From the NCBI GenBank assembly GCA_036261915.1, contig DATAJX010000006.1, forward strand, positions 124,001 to 188,000: DNA of 64,000 nucleotides, written 5' to 3'. The notes beneath the pieces were generated by a model that worked only from the letters and a program-made list of their open reading frames with translations, was not told the DNA's origin and did no database searches. Below, one piece after another: positions 15,572-23,782 of the stretch (its first letter is position 1; every line of letters begins with the position of its first letter). The DNA is from DATAJX01 sp036261915 (GTDB lineage Bacteria; Pseudomonadota; Alphaproteobacteria; UBA2136; UBA6156). A program made the position numbers and the translations under genes.

Positions 15572-17401
15572 ATGACAGCCTCACTCACCAGCGCACTCAG
15601 CATTGCCACCGGCGGGTTGCAGTATTCGCAACTGGCGCTTGGCACCATTTCGCACAACATCGCCAACGCCAACACCCAGGGCTACAGCCGCCAGCAGGTG
15701 AATGCCACCGCGGTCAGCTACGATGGCTTTGGCGCCGGCGTGCAGTTGCAGGGCATCAGCCGCATCACCGACCTGCAGCTGCAGGGCCGCGTGCTGGCCC
15801 AGCAAAGCGACAAGACCTTTGCCGACACCATGAACACTTACTACAACTCGGTGAGCGCCATTTTCAACCCCAACGGCACCTCCAGCGGGTTGTCGGACAA
15901 CATCAACAGCCTGTTCTCGGCCATCAGCCAACTGAGCAACACGCCCAACGACAGCGCCCTGCAGCGCAGCGTGGTGGAAAGCGCCAACCTGCTGACGCAG
16001 AACATCAAGAGCGCCAGCAATGCGCTGAGCGATCTTTCTACCCGCGTGGACGCGCAGATCAGCAGCGATATTTCGGTCATCAACACCGCGCTCAAGCGCA
16101 TCAACGACCTCAACATCCAGATCGCCCAGCAGCAGATCAGCGGCAACGGCAGCAACGCAAACGACCTGCAGGACGCCCGCGACGCACAGATCACCACGCT
16201 GGCCACCATGTTCAAGCTCAACATCAGCAACGACGTGAACGGCGCCATTCGGGTAAGCACCGAAAACGGCCGCCGCCTGGTGGATGGCAACGGCTACGTG
16301 CAGTTCGAGCGCATGCCCGGCGCCACACCCAGCGACCCCGAAGGTATCGGCTACCGCAACGTGCTGGTCAGCGGCCAGCTGGCCCCCAACGTGATCGCGG
16401 TCGACCTCAACTCGATCAGCTCGGGCGAGATCAAGGCGCTCACCAGCATCCGCGATACGGTCATTCCCAACATCAAGGCCCAGCTCGATAACCTGGCGCA
16501 AACCTTTTTGCTCGGCACCGTCAACAACGTGCTGTCGCAGGGGAGTTCGTTTCCGCCTGTGGCCAGCCTGACCAGCGGCAGCACCGGCAGCCTGACCAAT
16601 GCCACCTCAGATATCCTGGCCGGACTGGGCTTGGCCAGCGGCAGCAGCTTCAACCTCAGCATCACCGACAGCCAGGGCAACGTGGTAAGCAATGCCGGCG
16701 TGCCGATGACCACCACCATCAGCCTAACGCCTACGCTGCCGGCCACCACCTTCAGCCTCGAAGACCTGCGCGACGCCATCAACAATTCGCCCATCGGCAC
16801 CACCACCATCGGCGGCGGCGGCGGCGTGACCGCCAGCACGGGCATTGATGCCAACGGCAAACCCTACCTGCAGCTGACCACGGCCGGCGGCGAGCGCCTG
16901 GTGCTGGGCAACAACACCGGCAACGTGCTGGGCGCGCTGGGCATGAACACCATGTTCACCGGCACCGGCGCCAGCGATATTGCGGTGAAAAGCAGCATTG
17001 CCGCCAACCCCAGCCTGATCCCCAGCGCCCGCATGCGCAGCAGCGACGGCGGGCTTTCGAGCCTGAACGCCGACAACATGACGGCGCTGGCCGCGCTGGC
17101 CGCCACCACCAGCACCTTTGGCGCCGCGGGCGGGCTGCCCAGCGTGAATGTGACTGCCAGCGGCTATGCCAACGCCATTGCCAGCAACCTTGCCGTGCAG
17201 ACCGCCGACTCGAAAAGCCGCAGCGATTTTGCCGACGCCGTGTTTTCGCAGCTTACCCAGCAGATGGGCAGCGTCAGCGGCGTTAACCTGAACGAAGAAC
17301 TGAGCCAGATGCTGATCTTCCAGCAGGGCTTCCAGGCCAGCGCGCACGTGGTGAGCGTGGTGAACGATTTGATGGATGTGCTGTTTGCCATCCGCAGCTA
17401 A
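15572..17401 (+). CDS. flgK: hook-filament junction protein FlgK (HAP1)
   Basis: 609 residues. The N-terminus (LGTISHNIANANTQGYSRQQV) and C-terminus (GVNLNEELSQMLIFQQGFQASAHVVSVVNDLMDVL) are the conserved rod/hook-type coiled-coil ends; the middle is a variable Ser/Thr/Gly-rich region. It connects hook to filament. Own sigma-54 promoter; flgL follows 18 bases later. Confidence 0.96.
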   Translation: MTASLTSALSIATGGLQYSQLALGTISHNIANANTQGYSRQQVNATAVSYDGFGAGVQLQGISRITDLQLQGRVLAQQSDKTFADTMNTYYNSVSAIFNPNGTSSGLSDNINSLFSAISQLSNTPNDSALQRSVVESANLLTQNIKSASNALSDLSTRVDAQISSDISVINTALKRINDLNIQIAQQQISGNGSNANDLQDARDAQITTLATMFKLNISNDVNGAIRVSTENGRRLVDGNGYVQFERMPGATPSDPEGIGYRNVLVSGQLAPNVIAVDLNSISSGEIKALTSIRDTVIPNIKAQLDNLAQTFLLGTVNNVLSQGSSFPPVASLTSGSTGSLTNATSDILAGLGLASGSSFNLSITDSQGNVVSNAGVPMTTTISLTPTLPATTFSLEDLRDAINNSPIGTTTIGGGGGVTASTGIDANGKPYLQLTTAGGERLVLGNNTGNVLGALGMNTMFTGTGASDIAVKSSIAANPSLIPSARMRSSDGGLSSLNADNMTALAALAATTSTFGAAGGLPSVNVTASGYANAIASNLAVQTADSKSRSDFADAVFSQLTQQMGSVSGVNLNEELSQMLIFQQGFQASAHVVSVVNDLMDVLFAIRS

Positions 17402-17419
17402 GTTTAAGGAGAACGTAAC

Positions 17420-18331
17420 ATGATCGCGCGTATTTCAACTTTTCTGCAAAACCAGGACAGCCTGCGCAGCATGCAGACCGCCACCGCCGGGCTGGCGCTG
17501 AGCACCTACCAGATCACCAGCGGCGACAAGGCCCGCCAGTTGGCCGACGTCTCGAACGACGCCAACCAGATTTTAAGCCTGACCGATGTGCAGGCCCGCG
17601 CCAAGGTGTACAGCAACAACATTACCGGCGCGCAGAACCAGCTAAAAAGCGCCGAGAGCGTGCTGACCAACCTGCTGAGCCTGCTGGAAGACGCCACCAG
17701 CAGCGCCACGCTGGGCCGCAACGAGAACGACGCCGCCACCCGTGCCAGCCTGGCCCCCAAACTGGAAAGCCTGACCCAGAGTTTTTACAGCGCACTGCAA
17801 ACGCAGTTCAACGGGCGCTATATCTTCAGCGGCCAGAACGGCCTGACCAGCCCCATTGCCGGCAGCGGCACCGCCACCGCCTATAACGATGCCCAGCCCA
17901 GCACCGCCTGGTACATGGGCGACAACGACCTGCCGGGCACCGTGACCGGCCCCGGCACCAGCCTTAATTTTGGCGTGCTGGGCAACGACCCCGCCTTTCA
18001 GGACATGAAGGCCGGGCTGGAAGCCATTTGGTACGGTTTGCAAAACAACAGCACCACCGACATGGACAGCGGTATCGCGCTGCTGAAGAACGCCCGCAGC
18101 GGCGTGAGCAGCCTGCTGGGCGAAGTGGGCGGCCAGCTCAGTTCGCTGAGCCTGGTGAGCGACAACAACGATGCGCAGTCGCAGTTCATCCAGACCCAGC
18201 TCGACGGCCTGCAAAAGGTGGACGTGAGCGACGCCATGACCAAGTTCAGCCAGCAGGCCGCCACGCTGCAGGCCAGCATGGCCATCATCACACAGGTCAA
18301 CCGCCTGAGCCTGCTTGACTTCCTGAGGTAA
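17420..18331 (+). CDS. flgL: hook-filament junction protein FlgL (HAP3)
   Basis: 303 residues with a flagellin-like N-terminal helix (RISTFLQNQDSLRSMQTATAGLALSTYQITSG) and C-terminal helix ending MAIITQVNRLSLLDFLR. The gene follows flgK with an AAGGAG Shine-Dalgarno. Exported junction protein next to the filament. Confidence 0.93.
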   Translation: MIARISTFLQNQDSLRSMQTATAGLALSTYQITSGDKARQLADVSNDANQILSLTDVQARAKVYSNNITGAQNQLKSAESVLTNLLSLLEDATSSATLGRNENDAATRASLAPKLESLTQSFYSALQTQFNGRYIFSGQNGLTSPIAGSGTATAYNDAQPSTAWYMGDNDLPGTVTGPGTSLNFGVLGNDPAFQDMKAGLEAIWYGLQNNSTTDMDSGIALLKNARSGVSSLLGEVGGQLSSLSLVSDNNDAQSQFIQTQLDGLQKVDVSDAMTKFSQQAATLQASMAIITQVNRLSLLDFLR

Positions 18332-18350
18332 GCCGCCATGATGTGCGCCA

Positions 18351-18674
18351 ATGTTACTGATCACCCGCCGCGAGAACGAAGCCATCGTCATCAATGGCTC
18401 CATCACTGTAAAGGTGCTGGAAGTGCGTGGCGGCCGGGTGAAGCTGGGCTTCGAGTTTCCGGCAGGCAGTACGGTTTTCCGGCAAGAGCTTTTTGCAAAG
18501 ATACAGGCCGAGAACCTGGCGGCAGCATTGCCGACGGCAGTTGGCACGGAGGGTGCATTACAGTCTGAGAACGCCCTACCCCCTGTACTGAAAAGCCTTC
18601 AACAAAAAATAAGTAAACCGGATAATAAAAATGACCTCTACCCAAAGCCACCAGAAAAGCAGCATCATGAGTAA
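18351..18674 (+). CDS. csrA: carbon storage regulator CsrA with C-terminal extension
   Basis: CsrA binds GGA motifs in mRNA leaders and represses translation, flagellin being a classic target. Residues 1-55 are a full CsrA domain (MLLITRRENEAIVINGSITV, then VRGGRVKLGFEFPAG). The protein is 107 residues, whereas CsrA is usually 55-75: a 45-residue polar tail is added. That tail overlaps a sigma-54 promoter and the first 44 bases of fliW, so part of it may exist because the DNA has a second job. Located directly after flgL. Confidence 0.9.
   Translation: MLLITRRENEAIVINGSITVKVLEVRGGRVKLGFEFPAGSTVFRQELFAKIQAENLAAALPTAVGTEGALQSENALPPVLKSLQQKISKPDNKNDLYPKPPEKQHHE
18542..18557 (+). promoter_or_regulatory. 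sigma-54 promoter for fliW, inside csrA
   Basis: TGGCACGGAGGGTGCA has the complete -24 element and GC of the -12 element at the right distance. It lies in the csrA tail, 73 bases before the first possible fliW start. Confidence 0.7.
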
Positions 18675-19185
18675 GCTTGCCAAAAAATTCAAAAGCGAAC
18701 CCAGCCGTAGCGGAGCGGAGACCGCCAAGCGCGGCGAAGGCAACGCCGAGGCCCAAAGCAGCCTCACCTTCAAAACCCGTTTTGGCGAAGTGACCCTGCG
18801 CGAAGAGCTGCTGGTGACCTTCCCCACCGGCCTGTTCGGCTTTACCGACTGCAACACCTTTGGTCTGGCCCAACTGCCCAACAGCGGCAACAGCGCCCTG
18901 CTGCTGCTGCAATGCGTCAACCGCCCCGATGTGGCTTTTCTGGTGGCCGACCCCGCCATGCTGGGCCTCGAGATCAGCGCCGCCGACCGCGCCGAAGCGC
19001 TTGAAGACACCGGCCTTTCGGCTACCGACACGCAGTTTGTGACCATCCTGACCCTGTACGACGGCGTAGACGGCCAGTACCTGACCGCCAACCTGCGCGC
19101 ACCGGTGATGATCGACACCGCCAACAAGCTGGGCACCCAATACATTTTGGGCAACACCGCTTACGGCACGCAGCAGAAGATCTAA
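18631..19185 (+). CDS. fliW: flagellar assembly factor FliW
   Basis: FliW binds CsrA and flagellin and in Bacillus relieves CsrA repression when flagellin is exported. Residues from about 45 match the family: LTFKTRFGEVTLREELLVTFPTGLFGFTD, NRPDVAFLVADP, VTILTLYDGVDGQYLTANLRAPVMIDTANKLGTQYIL. The 40-residue N-terminal lead before that is unusual; a second start at 18667 (MSKLAKKF) would shorten it. Overlaps csrA by 44 bases if the first start is used. Confidence 0.88.
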   Translation: MTSTQSHQKSSIMSKLAKKFKSEPSRSGAETAKRGEGNAEAQSSLTFKTRFGEVTLREELLVTFPTGLFGFTDCNTFGLAQLPNSGNSALLLLQCVNRPDVAFLVADPAMLGLEISAADRAEALEDTGLSATDTQFVTILTLYDGVDGQYLTANLRAPVMIDTANKLGTQYILGNTAYGTQQKI

Positions 19186-19208
19186 AAAGCCGTCAATAAT
19201 ATATGCCC

Positions 19209-19236
19209 AAGCCCCCGCCCGGGGGCTTGTTTTTAT
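19209..19236 (+). terminator. fliW terminator
   Basis: AAGCCCCC-GCCC-GGGGGCTT followed by GTTTTTATT. The stem's end and T tract overlap the -35 region of the petA promoter. Confidence 0.85.
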
Positions 19237-19254
19237 TCAGGGGTTTGCTAGGTT
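19227..19254 (+). promoter_or_regulatory. putative leaderless promoter of petABC
   Basis: TTGTTT, 14 bases, then GCTAGGTT, ending seven bases before the petA ATG; there is no Shine-Dalgarno. The element pair fits the TTGACG-N10-14-GCTANAWC type described in Caulobacter. Confidence 0.55.
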
Positions 19255-19261
19255 CCGGCCC

Positions 19262-19825
19262 ATGAGCAGCAATAAAAAATCCCCCAAGGTAGAAATCGAA
19301 GATCAAATTCACGACGCGCCCGAGGGCGACGTTGACGCCGAGCGCCGCAAATTCCTGATCACCTCCACCGCCGCCTTTGGCGCCGCGGGCGCGGCCTGCG
19401 TGGCGTGGCCCTTCATTAAAAGCATGAACCCCAGCCGCGACGTGCAGGCGCAGGCCACGCTTGATGTGCCGCTGGGCGAAATCGCCGAAGGCACCATGAA
19501 AACCGTTTTATGGCAGGGCCGCCCGGTGTTCGTGTGGCACCGCAACGCCGCGCAGATCGCCTCGGCCAAGGCCGCCGACGCCACCAGCACCATGGACCCC
19601 CAGCCCGACGCCGACCGCGTTCAAAAGCCCGAGTGGCTGGTGCTGGTGGGCATTTGCACCCACCTGGGCTGCGTGCCCATCCAGGCCGGCGATACCGGCT
19701 GGCGCTGCCCCTGCCACGGCAGCATGTACGATGCCAGCGGCCGCGTGACCCACGGCCCCGCCGGGCAGAATTTGCCGGTGCCGCCGTATAAATTCGTCGA
19801 CGCCAACACCATCCGTATCGGCTAG
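19262..19825 (+). CDS. petA: ubiquinol-cytochrome c reductase iron-sulfur (Rieske) subunit
   Basis: Rieske protein of the bc1 complex, moving electrons from ubiquinol to cytochrome c1. The N-terminus carries a Tat-like signal/anchor (RRKFLITSTAAFGAAGAACVAWPF). The two cluster-binding boxes are CTHLGC and CPCHGS, giving two Cys and two His ligands to the 2Fe-2S cluster; the GPAGQNLPVPPY loop closes the domain. 187 residues, normal length. First gene of petABC; petB starts 14 bases later. Confidence 0.96.
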   Translation: MSSNKKSPKVEIEDQIHDAPEGDVDAERRKFLITSTAAFGAAGAACVAWPFIKSMNPSRDVQAQATLDVPLGEIAEGTMKTVLWQGRPVFVWHRNAAQIASAKAADATSTMDPQPDADRVQKPEWLVLVGICTHLGCVPIQAGDTGWRCPCHGSMYDASGRVTHGPAGQNLPVPPYKFVDANTIRIG

Positions 19826-19839
19826 GAAAGAAAACAACC

Positions 19840-21051
19840 ATGGGCAAACACCCCGCCGACATCCGCAGCGTCGAAACCAATATTGTGAAGAACCCGGCCG
19901 GCTGGCTGAACGACCGCCTGCCGATCATCAGCTTTTTAAAGGACAACGCCCTCAATTTCCCCACGCCCAAAAACCTGAACTGGGCCTACGTGTTTGGCGG
20001 CATCGCCATGGTAGCTTTGATGCTCCAGATCATCACCGGCATATTTCTGGCCATGCACTACAAGGCCGACGTCAAGCTCGCCTTCGACAGCATCCAGCAC
20101 ATCATGCGCAACGTCGAATGGGGCTGGCTCATCCGCAACATGCACATGGTGGGGGCCAGTTTCTTCTTCATGGCCGTGTATGCCCACATGGGCCGCGGGC
20201 TGTATTACGGCAGCTACAAATCGCCGCGCGAAGTGCTGTGGGGCATCGGCGTCATCATCTTCCTCATCATGATGGCCACGGCCTTTTTGGGCTACGTGCT
20301 GCCGTGGGGGCAAATGAGCTTCTGGGGCGCCACGGTCATCACCAACCTGCTGTCGGTCATCCCGTTCATCGGTAACTCCATTGTGGTATGGCTGTGGGGC
20401 GGCTACAGCGTGGGCGACCCCACCCTCACCCGCTTTTACACCTTCCACTTCGTGCTGCCGTTCGTCATCCTGGCCATTGTGGTCATCCACATCTGGGCGC
20501 TGCACGAGCACGGCAACACCAACCCCACCGGCAAAGAGCTGCGCAATAAAAACGACTACGTGCCCTTCCACCCCTACTACACGGCCAAGGATCTGGTCGG
20601 CATCGTGGCCTACCTCATCCCGTTCTCGTTCATGGTGTTCTTTTTGCCCGAATACCTGGGCCACACCGACAACCTGATTCCCGCCAACCCGCTGGTCACG
20701 CCCGCCCACATCGTGCCCGAATGGTATTTCCTGCCGTTCTACGCCATTTTGCGCGCTATCCCCATCAAAGAGCTGGGCGTGCTGGCCATGTTCGGCAGCA
20801 TCCTCATTATGTTCGTGCTGCCGTGGCTCGACCGCAGTCCCATCAAGAGCGCGCGCAACCGCCCGCTGTTCCGCCAGCTGTTCTGGATCTTCGTGCTCAA
20901 CTTCATTGTACTGGGCTGGGTGGGCGGCAAGCCGCCCGAAGGCGTGTACGTGCTGATCGCCCGCGTGGCGGTGGTGGTGTACTTCGGCTTTTTTGCCTTG
21001 CTGCCGCTGGTGAGCAAACTCGAGATCGCCAAGCTCAAGGAGGGCAAATAA
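19840..21051 (+). CDS. petB: cytochrome b subunit of the bc1 complex
   Basis: 403 residues, eight membrane helices. Heme ligands are in the MHYKAD..RNMHMVGASFFFMAVYAHMGRG region (helix B) and in HIWALHEHGNTNPTG (helix D region). The Qo-site motif reads PEWYFLPFYAILRAIP. Unlike many cyanobacterial forms it is full length. A Shine-Dalgarno-like AAGAAAA lies upstream. Middle gene of petABC. Confidence 0.97.
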   Translation: MGKHPADIRSVETNIVKNPAGWLNDRLPIISFLKDNALNFPTPKNLNWAYVFGGIAMVALMLQIITGIFLAMHYKADVKLAFDSIQHIMRNVEWGWLIRNMHMVGASFFFMAVYAHMGRGLYYGSYKSPREVLWGIGVIIFLIMMATAFLGYVLPWGQMSFWGATVITNLLSVIPFIGNSIVVWLWGGYSVGDPTLTRFYTFHFVLPFVILAIVVIHIWALHEHGNTNPTGKELRNKNDYVPFHPYYTAKDLVGIVAYLIPFSFMVFFLPEYLGHTDNLIPANPLVTPAHIVPEWYFLPFYAILRAIPIKELGVLAMFGSILIMFVLPWLDRSPIKSARNRPLFRQLFWIFVLNFIVLGWVGGKPPEGVYVLIARVAVVVYFGFFALLPLVSKLEIAKLKEGK

Positions 21052-21052
21052 C

Positions 21053-21766
21053 ATGAAGATATTGCTGCCCGTACTCATGCTGCTCAGCGGTGCTGCGTGG
21101 GCGAATGAAGGCGCCCCGCTGGCCAAGCAGAACTGGAGCTTCACCGGTGTGCGCGCCGACTGGAACAAGGACGAACTGTACCGCGGCTACACCGTGGCCA
21201 CGCAGGTTTGCTTGGCGTGCCATAGCTTCAAGTACATCAGCCACCGCGACCTGATGCGCGTGGGCTTCACCGAGGCCGAAGTGAAGACCATGGCCGCCAA
21301 CCTGAAAATGACCATCGACCAACCCATCCACACCGGGCTGGCCGAAACCGACGCGCAGGAACTGTACGGCAAGGTGCCGCCCGACCTGAGCCTGATGACC
21401 AAGGCGCGCGAAGGCCTGGCCGACTACGTGTATGGCGTGCTGACCGGCTATTCGGAAAAGCCGGAGGAGATCGCGAAAGATTTCCCCACCGGCCTGCCCA
21501 AGGGCGCCTATTACAACCACGCCTTCCCCGGCAAGGCCATTGCCATGCCCGCGCCGCTTTCCGGCCCCGACATGGTCAGCTTCCACGACAACACCGCCGC
21601 CACCGTGCCGCAAATGGCGCACGACGTGGTCACCTTCATGCAGTGGACCGCAGAGCCCGAGCGCATGGAACGCCAGCGGTTGGGCGTGTTTGTGCTGCTG
21701 TACCTCATCATCTTCGGCGTGCTGACGTACTTCACCAAGCGCGCGGTCTGGCGCGATGTCCATTAA
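21053..21766 (+). CDS. petC: cytochrome c1
   Basis: 237 residues with a signal peptide (ends GAAWA), the heme c motif CLACH within LACHSFKYISHRDL, a downstream Met ligand region (FPGKAIAMPAPLSGPDMV) and a C-terminal membrane anchor (LGVFVLLYLIIFGVLTYF). It is not fused to cytochrome b. It starts two bases after petB, and its end overlaps the next gene by 11 bases. Confidence 0.95.
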   Translation: MKILLPVLMLLSGAAWANEGAPLAKQNWSFTGVRADWNKDELYRGYTVATQVCLACHSFKYISHRDLMRVGFTEAEVKTMAANLKMTIDQPIHTGLAETDAQELYGKVPPDLSLMTKAREGLADYVYGVLTGYSEKPEEIAKDFPTGLPKGAYYNHAFPGKAIAMPAPLSGPDMVSFHDNTAATVPQMAHDVVTFMQWTAEPERMERQRLGVFVLLYLIIFGVLTYFTKRAVWRDVH

Positions 21767-22520
21767 GCTCGCCAGTATCAATATCGAACGTTCCCGCCAC
21801 CTGAACGAGGTGGCGGCTTTTTTGGAGGCCTACCGCCCCGACGTGCTGTGCCTGCAAGAGCTGATGGAACGCGACATCCCGTTTTTTGAAAACCTGATGG
21901 GCCAGCGCCTGGCCTATGCCGCCATGACCCTGCACGACGATTACGGTACGCCCGGCATCATGGGCGTGGCGATGGTGGCCCGCGTGCCGCTGCAAAACAC
22001 CGCCACCCATTATTACAAAGGCGACGGCACGCGCGTGCCCACCTACGTGCGCAGCGGCGCCAACGCCACCGAAAGGCCCGACACCTCCACCATCAACCAC
22101 GCGTTGCTGGCGGCCACCGTGCATGGCCTGCGCATGGCCACCACGCACTTAACCTGGACGGCAAAAGGCGAAAGCACGCCCGAGCAACTGGCCGACGCAG
22201 GCAAACTGCTGGCCTTTGCCGACGCCGAAGCCGAACGGCACGGCGGCTTGCTGATGTGCGGCGACTTCAACGCCCCGCGCGGCTACCCCACCTTTGCCAA
22301 GCTGGCAGGGCATTTTACCGACGGTATTCCGGCGCACTACAAAGGCAGCCTCGATTTAACCCGTCACCGCGTGACGAAGGAAAACCCCGCCGAAGCCGAG
22401 CGCATGAAAAGCCTGATGGTCGACGGGCTTTTCCATACGCCCAACTACACGGTCACCGACGCCAAACTCACCGCCGGGGTGAGCGATCATATGGCCATTA
22501 CGGCTACACTGACGGTTTGA
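21756..22520 (+). CDS. endonuclease/exonuclease/phosphatase (EEP) family protein
   Basis: 254 residues with the EEP fold landmarks: LASINIERSRH (Asn near the N-terminus), DVLCLQELMERD (catalytic Glu), LLMCGDFNAPRG (GDFN) and the C-terminal GVSDHMAI (SDH). Such metal-dependent hydrolases cut phosphodiester bonds in DNA, RNA or small molecules; the specific substrate cannot be told. Overlaps petC at its start and the convergent msrB at its end by 17 bases. Confidence 0.85.
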   Translation: MSIKLASINIERSRHLNEVAAFLEAYRPDVLCLQELMERDIPFFENLMGQRLAYAAMTLHDDYGTPGIMGVAMVARVPLQNTATHYYKGDGTRVPTYVRSGANATERPDTSTINHALLAATVHGLRMATTHLTWTAKGESTPEQLADAGKLLAFADAEAERHGGLLMCGDFNAPRGYPTFAKLAGHFTDGIPAHYKGSLDLTRHRVTKENPAEAERMKSLMVDGLFHTPNYTVTDAKLTAGVSDHMAITATLTV

Positions 22521-22932
22521 ACACCATCGCCACGCCGTTCATGCAGTAGCGCAGTCCAGTCGGTTCAGGGCCGTCTTCAAACACATGCCCCAAATGCCCC
22601 TTGCACCGCGCACAGTGCACTTCGCTGCGCGGGTACATCAGTTTGTAATCGGTGCTTTGCTCCACCACACGGGCCTCAATGGGCTTGGTGAAGCTGGGCC
22701 AGCCGGTGCCGCTGTGGAATTTGCTATCGCTGCTGAACAGCGGCAAATCGCACCCTGCGCAAAAGTAGGTGCCGTCGCGGCTTTCGGGTTCCAGCGGGCT
22801 GCAGCTGGGCGGCTCGGTGTGTTCGTGGCGGAGCACCTGGTAGGCCTCAGGGCTCAGGCGCTGCTTCCATTCGGCGTCGCTCAATTCAAGCGGCGTGATG
22901 ACGGCGGGGATGTCGAACGTGTTTTTATTCAT
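22504..22932 (-). CDS. msrB: peptide methionine (R)-S-oxide reductase MsrB
   Basis: 142 residues. Structural zinc is bound by two Cys pairs, FCAGCDLPLF and HCARCKGHLGHVF; SGTGWPSF and GLRYCMNG (catalytic Cys) complete the active site. It repairs R-methionine sulfoxide. Start at MNKNTFDIP is preferred over an upstream ATG because of the Shine-Dalgarno-like CAGGAGT before it. Confidence 0.95.
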   Translation of the reverse strand: MNKNTFDIPAVITPLELSDAEWKQRLSPEAYQVLRHEHTEPPSCSPLEPESRDGTYFCAGCDLPLFSSDSKFHSGTGWPSFTKPIEARVVEQSTDYKLMYPRSEVHCARCKGHLGHVFEDGPEPTGLRYCMNGVAMVFKPSV

Positions 22933-23003
22933 GTGCTGACTCCTGCTTTTGGTTAAGGCCACAGGCGGCCACCTGCTTTATACCACGCCGGTCAAGCGCG
23001 GGG

Positions 23004-23771
23004 CTAAACCCGGTTGAGCTGGAACGCCAGCACGGCCGTGGCCGCGGCCAGGTTCAGGCTTTCGGCCTTGCCGGGCATGGGAATGCGCGCCAGGTGGGTG
23101 CACACATCGGCCAGCGCGGGGTTCAGCCCCTGCTGCTCGTTACCCATCAGCAGCACGGCGGGGCGCTCGACGGGCAGGTTGCGGTAGTCGATGCTGCCTT
23201 TCAGCTGCGTGCCGATCACCAGCCCCTTATAGCGCTCGCGCCAGTTCAAAAAGCCCTCTTCGGTGCACTTCACTAGCGGAATGTTGAACACGCTGCCCAT
23301 GGTGGCGCGCACGCTTTCGGGGCCATAGGCGTCGGCGGCGTCGCCCACCAGCATCACCCCCCCTGCGCCGCTCGCGTCGGCGGTGCGGATGATGGTGCCC
23401 ACATTGCCCGGGTCGCGCGGGCGGTCCAGCGCGATCCAGAACCCTTCGCGCGCGGTGGCGGGTATCAGCGGCTCCCACTTTTGCTTGAAGGTGGCGACCA
23501 CCGCCTGCGGGTTATCCTTGCCCGTCACCTTGCCCAGCAGTTCGGGCGGCACGGTGTAAACCTCTTCGGCCATGGTGGTGGCTTTATCGAGCAGCACGTG
23601 GTGGCGGCCCACGCCGTACACCAGTGTCTGTATCCGCCAGCCGGCCCTCAGTGCAAAGCCGATGAACTCCCAGCCCTCGGCCATGAACAACCCGCTCTCG
23701 GCGCGGTATTTTTTTTGCGCCAGCGCAGCGATGCTTTTCAGGCGGGGGTTGGCGGCCGAGGTCAGGTGCAT
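23004..23771 (-). CDS. SpoU/TrmH-family RNA 2'-O-methyltransferase
   Basis: 255 residues: an N-terminal substrate-binding part (NPRLKSIAALAQKKYRAESGLFMAEGWEF) and a SPOUT knot domain with motif 1 LDRPRDPGNVGTIIRTADA, motif 2 LLMGNEQQGL and motif 3 IPMPGKAESLNLAAATAVL. These methylate ribose in 23S rRNA or tRNA; target not readable. 11 bases after ychF on the minus strand, probably co-transcribed. Confidence 0.9.
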   Translation of the reverse strand: MHLTSAANPRLKSIAALAQKKYRAESGLFMAEGWEFIGFALRAGWRIQTLVYGVGRHHVLLDKATTMAEEVYTVPPELLGKVTGKDNPQAVVATFKQKWEPLIPATAREGFWIALDRPRDPGNVGTIIRTADASGAGGVMLVGDAADAYGPESVRATMGSVFNIPLVKCTEEGFLNWRERYKGLVIGTQLKGSIDYRNLPVERPAVLLMGNEQQGLNPALADVCTHLARIPMPGKAESLNLAAATAVLAFQLNRV

Positions 23772-23782
23772 CGGCAGGCTGT

